From CAYYIS01 sp964470965 (GTDB lineage Bacteria; JAAXHH01; JABIQT01): a DNA stretch of 22,792 bases. The stretch lies in contig CAYYIS010000069.1 in NCBI GenBank assembly GCA_964470965.1, positions 1-22,792 of the forward strand, in the 5' to 3' direction. The notes under the pieces are model-generated. The model was not told where the DNA came from and searched no databases. It was given only the letters and a program-made list of their open reading frames with translations. The position numbers and the translations under genes are program-made. Of this stretch, positions 9,415-15,316 are shown piece by piece; the first letter of the stretch is position 1; every line of letters begins with the position of its first letter.

Positions 9415-11010
9415 CTACGGCCTTTTGGCATCCCCCAGAATTTGCTCTGCGGCCAGCTTCCCAGGCCCTCCGATGACACACCCCCCCGGATGCGTGCCGG
9501 AACCGCACTGATAGTATCCCCTGATCGGCGTCCGGTACTGATTCCAACCCGGTGCCGGCCGGAAGAAATACATCTGCGGTGCGAGGAACTCGCCCGCAAA
9601 GATGTTGCCCTCGCTCAAACCCACCGTGCGCTCTATATCCAGTGGCGTGACCACTTCACGGTGGATCACCCGATCGCCGAAACCGGGAAAATAGGATTCG
9701 AGCGTTTTCTGGACGGTATCGCCCAAGTTGTCCCGTTCGCTGTCCCAGTCGCTGTTCTTAAGCTTGTACGGACAGTACTGTACGAAACAGGACATGACGT
9801 GTTTGCCCGGTGGAGTCAAGTCCGGATCCAGGGTCGACTGAATGCAGCCGTCGATATAGGGCCGGCTGCTGAAATCGCCGTACTTGGCTTCGTCGAATGC
9901 CCGTTCAATGTAGTCGATGGAGGGGGCGATGTTGATGAAGCCGCGGTAGATGTCCGCTTGTCCGGGCAAGGTCGGGTATTCCGGCAGCCCGTCCAGCGCG
10001 AAATTTACCTTGGCGGATACACCCTGGAATTTGTACTTCCGGATGTTGTCCACCAGATCCGTTGGCAGTTCACGGGGTTCGACCAGATTCAGAAACGTAT
10101 GCCGTGGGTCGAGGGCACTGACCACAATGTCGGCGTAGTGTTCATCACCATTCTCCAGGACCACCCCCACGGCTTCTCCGTTTTTTGTGAGAACCTGGGA
10201 CACACCGGCATTTTTCATGATATCCGCGCCGTATGCTTCGGCCGCCCGCGCTAATACCTGCGTGAATCCGCCATTGCCGCCTTTATGAAAGCCCCAGTCC
10301 CCGAAGGCGCCGTCTACTTCACCCATCTTGTGAAACAACAGTACCAATCCCGACCCTTGAGAGCGCGGCCCTACTTTGCTGCCGATGATGCTGCTGGAGG
10401 ACAGCAGGCCCTTGACGATGTCCGACTCGAAATAATCATCCAGAATATCGGCCGAACTTCCAGTTAGAAACCGGGTGAGCATATGGAGCGTCTTCGGTTC
10501 CACGCTACGTAGATGTTTTCCGACTGACGCCAACCGGGCGACCTCTTCCGGCTCTTCGCTGAACAGGTTCGGCGGGATTCGGTCGAACAGGGGTTTTACC
10601 GCTTGGCAGACCTTGTACAGCATGGTCTTGTAATCATCGTAAGCTTCGGCGTCCGCTTTGGAGTGCCGGGCAATTTCATGGTAGTTAGCGTCGTGATCAG
10701 CGCCGAGATTCAGATAATCGCCGTTATCCATGGGGGCGAAGGTAGTGGGCATGTGGAGTACCATCAGGCCGTGGCGGACCAGGTCCAGATCGTGTATGAT
10801 GTCCGGCCGGATCAAGCTCAGCGCATAGGAGAAGGTGGTGAAGTTGAATCCGGGATACAGCTCTTCGGTGATCGCGGCTCCGCCCACAAGATGTCGGCGT
10901 TCAAGTATAAGAGTTTTGAGTCCCCCTTTTGCCAGATAGGCGCCGTTCACCAGTCCGTTGTGCCCACCTCCTATCACGATTGCTTCGTAACGTTTTATTG
11001 CAGTTGCCAT
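9415..11010 (-). CDS. FAD-dependent oxidoreductase, PYROXD2 / phytoene desaturase-like
   Basis: A 531-residue flavoprotein. The N-terminal dinucleotide-binding fold is clear: IVIGGGHNGLVNGAYLAKGG (residues 11-30) followed by the acidic end of strand 2 in LILERR (Glu37) and a VGGAAITEE segment. The C-terminal FAD-contacting segment is GTHPGGCVIGGPGK (505-518). Overall this fits the NAD(P)/FAD oxidoreductase group that includes PYROXD2 and carotenoid desaturases. No carotenoid genes are nearby, so desaturation of carotenoids is unlikely. It lies 9 nt downstream of the GcvT-like gene, and its ribosome binding site overlaps that gene's TAA, so translation is probably coupled. This suggests the two act together, perhaps in oxidation of a methylated amine or related compound. 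The substrate is unknown. Confidence 0.87.
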   Translation of the reverse strand: MATAIKRYEAIVIGGGHNGLVNGAYLAKGGLKTLILERRHLVGGAAITEELYPGFNFTTFSYALSLIRPDIIHDLDLVRHGLMVLHMPTTFAPMDNGDYLNLGADHDANYHEIARHSKADAEAYDDYKTMLYKVCQAVKPLFDRIPPNLFSEEPEEVARLASVGKHLRSVEPKTLHMLTRFLTGSSADILDDYFESDIVKGLLSSSSIIGSKVGPRSQGSGLVLLFHKMGEVDGAFGDWGFHKGGNGGFTQVLARAAEAYGADIMKNAGVSQVLTKNGEAVGVVLENGDEHYADIVVSALDPRHTFLNLVEPRELPTDLVDNIRKYKFQGVSAKVNFALDGLPEYPTLPGQADIYRGFINIAPSIDYIERAFDEAKYGDFSSRPYIDGCIQSTLDPDLTPPGKHVMSCFVQYCPYKLKNSDWDSERDNLGDTVQKTLESYFPGFGDRVIHREVVTPLDIERTVGLSEGNIFAGEFLAPQMYFFRPAPGWNQYRTPIRGYYQCGSGTHPGGCVIGGPGKLAAEQILGDAKRP

Positions 11011-11019
11011 GACAGACCC

Positions 11020-12225
11020 TTATTGACGTGCGGATTTCCGTGCAGGATTGAAAAACGGCATTTTTACTACCTGCGCGGTGACCAAACGGGGACGATCGTT
11101 GATCGTCAGCTCCAGAAGTACCTCGGTACCGATATCGGACATCGACGGCTCCACCTTGGCCATGGCGATGTGCTTTTTTAGGATCGTCGAATATATGAAG
11201 CTGGTCGTATGCCCCACCCATTTCATTTTTTCACTATAGAGCGCCAGCGCGAATTCCACCGGCGTGTGGTCTTTGGGTGCGATGAGTCCCAGGTTATTGT
11301 ATGTCTCTTCATAAGACTGCCAGTCCACTTCCAGTCCTACCATATGCCAGCGGGACGTTTCTTCCACCATCTCACGTTCGATGGCCTGCCGTCCGATGAA
11401 CGCCCGCCTGTCTTTCTCGAGACAGCGAAACATCCAGCCGAAACCCAGCTCGATAGGACTGGACCGCTGCTCATCTACCCAGGCTTGCCGGGCGGAATGG
11501 AAATCGATGTCGATGAGCGCCAGGCCGGCGTCGATGCGGGCCATGTGTAGCACTTTTTGACCGAACGGAGTGATATTGTACCCACCACCGGCCTCCATAA
11601 CCGCGTCCCAGACCGCCACTGCATCGTCTTTTCCCACCCAGACTTCATAGCCTAGGTCGCCGGTATACCCGGTTCTGGAGACGATAACTGGTTTTTTAGC
11701 GATTTCCGTGTGGGTGAGATCAAAATATTTGAGATTCGCGATTGTTCCGCTCAGCGCTTTGAGGATATTCAGGCTGTGGGGCCCCTGGAGCGCTATGATG
11801 CCGTAATCTTCCGAGACGTCTTCAATTGTAACATCATCGTATCCGATCAAATTGGTGAAGTAGCTCAGGTTGGGTTCGGCGGCTGTAAGAAGATATTCCT
11901 GCTCTGCCACATGAAGTACGACACCGTCTTCCAGAATCCAGCCCTGGTCGTCACACCAGATGGTATACTGGGCATGCCCGGCGGGGCATGTACGGATGTC
12001 ACGGGCGAGGACGCCGCTCAGAAACCGTGTTGCATGGGGACCTTCAATACGGTATTTGAAGAGGGGGGATGTATCGAAGATACCGGCACTGTTGCGGATG
12101 GCGTAGTATTCGAAGGTGTCGGAATAATGATATTTCTGCGCAACCAGATACCCAGCCCAGTGCTCCCAGAGCATGGTTTGGTTGAGAGGGCCGGTACGGG
12201 GATAGAACGGAGTTGTCTTTACCAT
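11020..12225 (-). CDS. GcvT-like aminomethyltransferase family protein (THF-dependent)
   Basis: A 401-residue protein of the glycine-cleavage T / aminomethyltransferase family, whose members move a one-carbon group to tetrahydrofolate. Visible family features are the AGIFDTSPL segment near residue 48, GWILEDGVVL with Asp100 matching the catalytic/folate Asp of GcvT, GYTGDLGYEVW (186-196), FGQKVLHMARIDAGL, and the C-terminal barrel with GHTTSFIYS and PFFNPARK. No gcvH or gcvP gene is near, so a role in the ordinary glycine cleavage complex is doubtful. It is followed immediately by a flavoprotein, an arrangement that recalls dimethylglycine and sarcosine oxidases, in which a flavin domain and a GcvT domain are fused. 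A DmdA- or LigM-like demethylase is another possibility. The ATG at 12225 is preceded only by a weak AAGAGA ribosome site. Confidence 0.85.
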   Translation of the reverse strand: MVKTTPFYPRTGPLNQTMLWEHWAGYLVAQKYHYSDTFEYYAIRNSAGIFDTSPLFKYRIEGPHATRFLSGVLARDIRTCPAGHAQYTIWCDDQGWILEDGVVLHVAEQEYLLTAAEPNLSYFTNLIGYDDVTIEDVSEDYGIIALQGPHSLNILKALSGTIANLKYFDLTHTEIAKKPVIVSRTGYTGDLGYEVWVGKDDAVAVWDAVMEAGGGYNITPFGQKVLHMARIDAGLALIDIDFHSARQAWVDEQRSSPIELGFGWMFRCLEKDRRAFIGRQAIEREMVEETSRWHMVGLEVDWQSYEETYNNLGLIAPKDHTPVEFALALYSEKMKWVGHTTSFIYSTILKKHIAMAKVEPSMSDIGTEVLLELTINDRPRLVTAQVVKMPFFNPARKSARQ

Positions 12226-12561
12226 GAAAATCTCTTGGTAAAAGTAGTATGGATTCTGCCATTTGCTTCCGTTTTAATTAATCTTTAATCCCTGAAGACC
12301 GCAACAAGAAATTATGATCCTTGTAAGGATGGTGCACTTTGCTAATGTTCGGATTTTTAGAAAATCATGACTGCTCCGGACTTTGGTCGGGTATACAGTC
12401 ACCAACAGTTTGTGCTCTCGACACCTTCTCTCCCTTATCACTGAACAATATTCTTTTCCGCTCCTGCGATCCGTCAATGTTGGAACACGTCGGTCTGCTG
12501 TTGTAAACGTCTGTTGAATGGGGTTTTGCAAACCTGTTCCAAAGGTGGTATTCAACTCTAT
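12226..12561. other. 336-nt intergenic region without a recognisable gene
   Basis: Between two minus-strand genes. Six-frame reading gives only short frames without protein-like composition. The only structure noted is the short palindrome described separately at 12317-12330. An AT-rich patch (about 12271-12290) precedes the GcvT-like gene on the minus strand, but no convincing -35/-10 pair could be assigned. The promoter of the GcvT-like/flavoprotein pair is presumably here. Confidence 0.5.
12317..12330. promoter_or_regulatory. Possible operator palindrome upstream of the GcvT-like gene
   Basis: ATCCTT-GT-AAGGAT has perfect 6-bp arms around a 2-nt centre. On the minus strand it abuts a CATAAT hexamer (12316-12311), about 85 nt before the ATG of the GcvT-like gene. 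The placement would suit a dimeric repressor, but a 6-bp-arm palindrome can occur by chance. Confidence 0.25.
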
Positions 12562-13275
12562 TTATTTGCGCGCCCACACTGTCATGGCCGCTACTGTGTG
12601 CTGGAACTTGCGCCGGGTTTCGCGGATCACGAACGGAATCTGTTGGACGTTTTCAAGCAGAGTGAAACGAGGCGAGAGCAACTCTTTCATGCCGTCCAGT
12701 GTCCAAACCGGTTTGCCGTTCCGCAGGAATCCTCCGACCCAGTTGTCCCGTGGCGTGAAATCCGGCAGCCAAGTGTACGGCGAGGTTATGGTCAATAGGC
12801 CGCCCGGGTTTAAACGTTTGTGTATGGTGGCCAGGAATCCGACCGGGTTGGTCAGGCGATCGATCAGGTTGCCGGCGAATATTAGGTCGTAATCCATGAA
12901 ATCGGACGAAAGATCCTGGGCATCCCCGCATTGAAAAGTAACGTTGCTCGCGGTGTGTTCCAGCCCCAGGTCCACCAAGCATCTTTCATATCGGGACACC
13001 AGCTCGCCTTCCTCCGGGAGGCTGTACCGGATACAGCCCTCTTCTTTCATGCCACACGCTGTTTCGATGAATCGGGCAGAGAAATCTACGCCGGTAACCG
13101 CCGAAAAACCCCTCGCCAGTTCGAATGTGGACCGCCCGACGGCGCATCCCAGGTCCAGCGCCCGAGTGCTTGCGCGACCTTCCATGTAGGACAGACACAA
13201 CTCAGCGCAGCGTTGGGGGTAGTTGGGAACCTCAAAATACCGTTGTCCGTAGTGAAACTCGCAGTATTGAGCCAC
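12562..13275 (-). CDS. SAM-dependent methyltransferase homologous to the OvoA C-terminal domain (putative 4-mercaptohistidine N1-methyltransferase)
   Basis: A 237-residue class I methyltransferase if read from GTG at 13275, or 248 residues if from ATC at 13308. Motif I is ALDLGCAVGRS (39-49), the acidic end of strand 2 is VDFS (Asp64), and QCGDAQDL (115-122) is the next SAM-contact region. Several stretches match my memory of the ovothiol enzyme's methyltransferase domain (TIGR04345-like): EFHYG near the start, PEEGELVSRY, NPGGLLTITSPYTWL (156-170), TPRDNWVGGF, and the ending FVIRETRRKFQHTVAAMTVW. That domain methylates the imidazole nitrogen of 5-thiohistidine. Here it stands alone: the iron-dependent sulfoxide synthase half of OvoA is not in the window. 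It follows the Gfo/Idh gene closely and is probably co-transcribed. Family is well supported; the actual substrate is not. Confidence 0.85.
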   Translation of the reverse strand: MAQYCEFHYGQRYFEVPNYPQRCAELCLSYMEGRASTRALDLGCAVGRSTFELARGFSAVTGVDFSARFIETACGMKEEGCIRYSLPEEGELVSRYERCLVDLGLEHTASNVTFQCGDAQDLSSDFMDYDLIFAGNLIDRLTNPVGFLATIHKRLNPGGLLTITSPYTWLPDFTPRDNWVGGFLRNGKPVWTLDGMKELLSPRFTLLENVQQIPFVIRETRRKFQHTVAAMTVWARK

Positions 13276-13305
13276 TTGCTCGTCTGTTTCGTAATATGCG
13301 TTTGG

Positions 13306-13319
13306 GATATTACCCTCCT
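13306..13319 (-). promoter_or_regulatory. Strong Shine-Dalgarno with possible ATC start for the methyltransferase
   Basis: On the minus strand AGGAGG (13319-13314) is followed after 5 nt by ATC (13308-13306), which is in frame with the methyltransferase. The 11 codons between ATC and the GTG at 13275 read IPNAYYETDEQ, which resembles the YETD-type N-terminus of OvoA methyltransferase domains. The frame is closed just upstream by TAG (13320-13318), so ATC and GTG are the only bacterial start choices. GTG has no comparable ribosome site. Confidence 0.5.
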
Positions 13320-13327
13320 ACTCGAAT

Positions 13328-14371
13328 TTAAATCTCAATCGCCACTTTCTTACCCGTCTTCGCGCTCTCGATGGCGCCGTGGACCATAGCAAGGCTCTTG
13401 ATGTTGTCCGTGCAGACGGTTTGCGGAACGGGTCCGTCGCCTTTGATATGGTCTATGAAATCACGGATTAATCCTCTATGGCCGGCATACGGAATCTTGT
13501 CGGGTAGCGTAATTTCCATTGGCTTTTTCTCGTTGATAAACGTTTCCTGTCTTTCCACTACCTCAGCAGCGATTTCGGCGCCGCCGTCCCACAGGGCTCC
13601 ACCTTTTTCCCCGATTGCCCGCCACTGACATTCCCAGGTGGTGTTCATCCCCTCGGCGCACCAGCTACCGCGGTAGTTGTAGACAACACCGTCGGTCATC
13701 TCGAAGATGCAGTTGGCCGAGGCATCGTAGTCGTACCACGATCCTTTCGGGTTCCATTCGTGGCAGTAAACCGAGACGGGGTCCTTTCCGGATACGAAAC
13801 GGGCCTGGTCAAAGCTGTGAATAGCCATATCTAATATGAGCACGTGCGGCATGCTGTCACGGAAATCCCTCTTGTCCCGCCCCGCACTGAAATGAGCGCC
13901 AATATAGAAATCCGTGTTGACGGTGGTGAGGTCTCCGATGCCGCCGCCCTGAACCAGGTCCCGGAACGCGATGATCTCCTTGGTGTAACGACGGTTCTGG
14001 ATGACGGCATAGGATAGCCCCTTCTCCTGGGCTGTATTCCGCATTTCCCTGGCATGGGCCATGGTGTCTGCCATGGGTTTTTCACCCAGGACATGGCATC
14101 CGCTGTTGAGAGCAGACATGGTGACGCCGTAGTGTGCATCCGGAACCGATACGTCGAACACCGCTTCAGCACCGGTCTCCTTTATTACGGATACAAGGTC
14201 GGTCCCGACAAGGGCCGACAAACCAAACTCCTGGTTTCTTCCCTCGGCAGCTTCGGGAAAGAGATCCACCAACCCCACGATCTGGATATCATCAAATGAC
14301 CCGGCGGCATTGAACCATGTTCCGGACATCCCTCCACATCCGCAGACGACTACTTTTACGGTATCTGACAT
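13328..14371 (-). CDS. Gfo/Idh/MocA family oxidoreductase
   Basis: A 347-residue NAD(P)-dependent dehydrogenase of the Gfo/Idh/MocA family, which mostly oxidises or reduces sugars, inositols and their derivatives. The Rossmann motif is VVCGCGGMSG (8-17), with Asp36 at the end of the second strand. The family EKP motif is at 97-99 (GEKPMADT), and the catalytic-region Asp181 and His185 are in LDMAIHSFD. Length is normal and no residue is obviously missing. AGGAG sits a few nt before the ATG at 14371. The decayed enolase-family gene lies directly upstream on the same strand, so the two were probably once a sugar-acid catabolic operon. The methyltransferase follows with a short gap. The specific sugar substrate is unknown. 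Confidence 0.9.
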   Translation of the reverse strand: MSDTVKVVVCGCGGMSGTWFNAAGSFDDIQIVGLVDLFPEAAEGRNQEFGLSALVGTDLVSVIKETGAEAVFDVSVPDAHYGVTMSALNSGCHVLGEKPMADTMAHAREMRNTAQEKGLSYAVIQNRRYTKEIIAFRDLVQGGGIGDLTTVNTDFYIGAHFSAGRDKRDFRDSMPHVLILDMAIHSFDQARFVSGKDPVSVYCHEWNPKGSWYDYDASANCIFEMTDGVVYNYRGSWCAEGMNTTWECQWRAIGEKGGALWDGGAEIAAEVVERQETFINEKKPMEITLPDKIPYAGHRGLIRDFIDHIKGDGPVPQTVCTDNIKSLAMVHGAIESAKTGKKVAIEI

Positions 14372-14393
14372 AATTTCTCCTGTATAAAATCAG

Positions 14394-14427
14394 TCTTCGT
14401 CTCACCGGCGTAAACCGGAGTCCAGCA
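14394..14427. repeat. Short palindromic intergenic repeat of the 'TP-YAG' / extragenic palindrome type
   Basis: The minus strand reads CTGGACTCCGGTTTACGCCG followed by GTGAGACGAAG. It folds around CCGG...CCGG with a CTC/GAG outer pair and, in frame, encodes WTPVYAGET. Widespread bacterial intergenic palindromes read as WIPAYAGMT or LDSGFRR in just this way. Only one copy is in the window, so the call rests on resemblance. It lies between the Gfo/Idh gene and the end of the decayed enolase gene. Confidence 0.4.
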
Positions 14428-14519
14428 CCTCTTTATTTGTCTTTTACAGCGGCCTTTCCGGTGAGAAAAATACGGGTTCCCTGCTTTCACATAGATTAGG
14501 AAGCGGGTGGAAACAGACG

Positions 14520-15033
14520 GAGTCAGTAATCGTTTCAAAATTTCCACTTTCTCATCAACTCCCCAGTCATGCGCTGTCGGTGCTACTATGGTGCCGTTTT
14601 CTATAGAGGGTATGTACCGGAGCATTGGGGTTTCATCCGTCGGCTGACGCGGAAATCCAAGCATTCCGAGAATTGGGGCGCAAAAACCGCGATGTGCGCC
14701 TACCTACATTGAGTTAACCCAGTCGGGATTGTACGCCAGGACACGAATGTGGTAGGTTTCAGCCATCGCAGCGGCCTCACGGCCTTCGCTGAAGCCGCCG
14801 CAGTGCCACAGATCCGGCTGGATGTTATCCGACGTCTGTTCCCCCAGAGACCCCGCAGTGTCCAGCGGGTGTTCGCTCGCTCGCCGGAGGCGACCAGGAT
14901 GTTGATCGCAGTTACCAAATTCGCCATCTTTCCCTCAGCCTCGGACGCTGCCGATGTGTACGACGATCAGGTATCCCTGACCCCCGTGCGCGTTCGTGTC
15001 TGTCGGAACGATCTGAACCTCTGTTATCTTCAT
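14520..15033 (-). pseudogene. Remnant of an enolase-superfamily gene (mandelate racemase / sugar-acid dehydratase type)
   Basis: Pieces of one protein can be read in order on the minus strand. The start is ATG at 15033, giving MKITEVQIVPTD..GGQGYLIVVHI, a typical family N-terminus. After a missing middle part comes ANLVTAINILVASGERANTR (from 14924), which contains the GE metal-ligand motif. Next is NIQPDLWHCGGFSEGREAAA and AETYHIRVLAYNP, ending at TAG 14706-14704. Past the stop, in the same frame, comes FPRQPTDETPMLRYIPSIEN then GTIVAPTAHDWGVDE, the usual C-terminal end. The total is about 510 bp where an intact gene has about 1,150. A one-base loss near the C5 run at 14841-14845 would explain one frame change. 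It lies just upstream of the Gfo/Idh gene on the same strand. The outer ends are approximate. Confidence 0.75.
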
Positions 15034-15041
15034 ACATACTT

Positions 15042-15053
15042 CTGGGTGGAATG
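15042..15053 (+). repeat. 12-bp repeat, left arm (inverted partner at 15301-15312)
   Basis: CTGGGTGGAATG. Its exact reverse complement occurs at 15301-15312. On the minus strand it ends 8 nt before the ATG of the decayed enolase gene at 15033 (4 nt before another ATG at 15037). Confidence 0.6.
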
Positions 15054-15080
15054 GTCAGATCCAATTTCAATAATTATATT

Positions 15081-15108
15081 AAAATATCGGTGAGTTATAG
15101 CAGGTCAA
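15081..15108 (-). promoter_or_regulatory. Possible minus-strand promoter for the former enolase/Gfo operon
   Basis: On the minus strand TTGACC (15108-15103) and TATTTT (15086-15081) are separated by 16 nt in an AT-rich patch, about 50 nt before the ATG at 15033. It faces away from the tRNA promoter, whose -35 begins 30 nt away. It may still drive the Gfo/Idh and methyltransferase genes. Confidence 0.35.
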
Positions 15109-15137
15109 GACCAAAGCCGAGACCGTCGAAAATTAGC

Positions 15138-15166
15138 TTGACACAATGCCCTGTCAACGATATATT
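15138..15166 (+). promoter_or_regulatory. Sigma70-type promoter of the tRNA
   Basis: A perfect TTGACA (15138-15143), a 17-nt spacer and TATATT (15161-15166). The expected transcription start near 15173 would leave a leader of about 9 nt before the tRNA. This is the best promoter in the window. Read-through could also supply tilS, hpt and ftsH. Confidence 0.8.
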
Positions 15167-15181
15167 TGTGCGTTCCAAAAC

Positions 15182-15255
15182 GGCGGTGTAGCTCAGTTGG
15201 TCAGAGCATCGGAATCATAATCCGAGTGTCCGGGGTTCGAATCCCTGCGCCGCTA
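15182..15255 (+). tRNA. tRNA with anticodon CAU, probably elongator tRNA-Met
   Basis: A complete 74-nt cloverleaf. The acceptor stem GGCGGTG pairs with CGCCGCT with two G-U pairs. The D arm is GCTC-AGTTGGTCA-GAGC. The anticodon stem TCGGA/TCCGA encloses ATCATAA with CAT at 15216-15218. The T arm is CGGGG-TTCGAAT-CCCTG, and A15255 is the discriminator. The 3' CCA is not encoded (TCA follows). The anticodon stem lacks the three G-C pairs of initiator tRNA, so it is not tRNA-fMet. The acceptor end recalls elongator tRNA-Met of Bacillus, but tRNA-Ile(CAU), the substrate of TilS encoded next door, has the same anticodon and is not fully excluded. Confidence 0.93.
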
Positions 15256-15263
15256 TCAAATAG

Positions 15264-15298
15264 AATGGCCTTTCTTCATTTTCGATAGAAAGGCCATT
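15264..15298 (+). terminator. Hairpin between the tRNA and tilS (possible terminator or processing site)
   Basis: A perfect 11-bp stem, AATGGCCTTTC (15264-15274) and GAAAGGCCATT (15288-15298), with a 13-nt loop, beginning 9 nt after the tRNA. No long T-run follows (only TTTG), so termination may be partial, leaving read-through into tilS. Confidence 0.55.
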
Positions 15299-15300
15299 TG

Positions 15301-15312
15301 CATTCCACCCAG
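15301..15312 (+). repeat. 12-bp repeat, right arm (inverted partner at 15042-15053)
   Basis: CATTCCACCCAG, ending 4 nt before the tilS ATG at 15317. It is the exact reverse complement of 15042-15053. Confidence 0.6.
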
Positions 15313-15316
15313 GCTT

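Noticed and set aside
9442..10254. 270-codon plus-strand frame inside the flavoprotein gene
   Set aside because: Antisense to a well-supported flavoprotein; no motif of its own.
10603..12288. Two 192-codon plus-strand frames (10603-11181 and 11710-12288) opposite the flavoprotein/GcvT genes
   Set aside because: Repetitive Val/Gly/Asp composition typical of antisense frames; no ribosome sites or domains.
12302..12316. Promoter for the GcvT-like gene (TTGTTG or CATAAT elements on the minus strand)
   Set aside because: No partner hexamer at a 16-18 nt spacing; too weak to call.
14700..14927. 75-codon minus-strand frame as an independent small gene
   Set aside because: Its first 30 residues match one segment of the decayed enolase gene; the rest is out of frame. 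It is part of the pseudogene.
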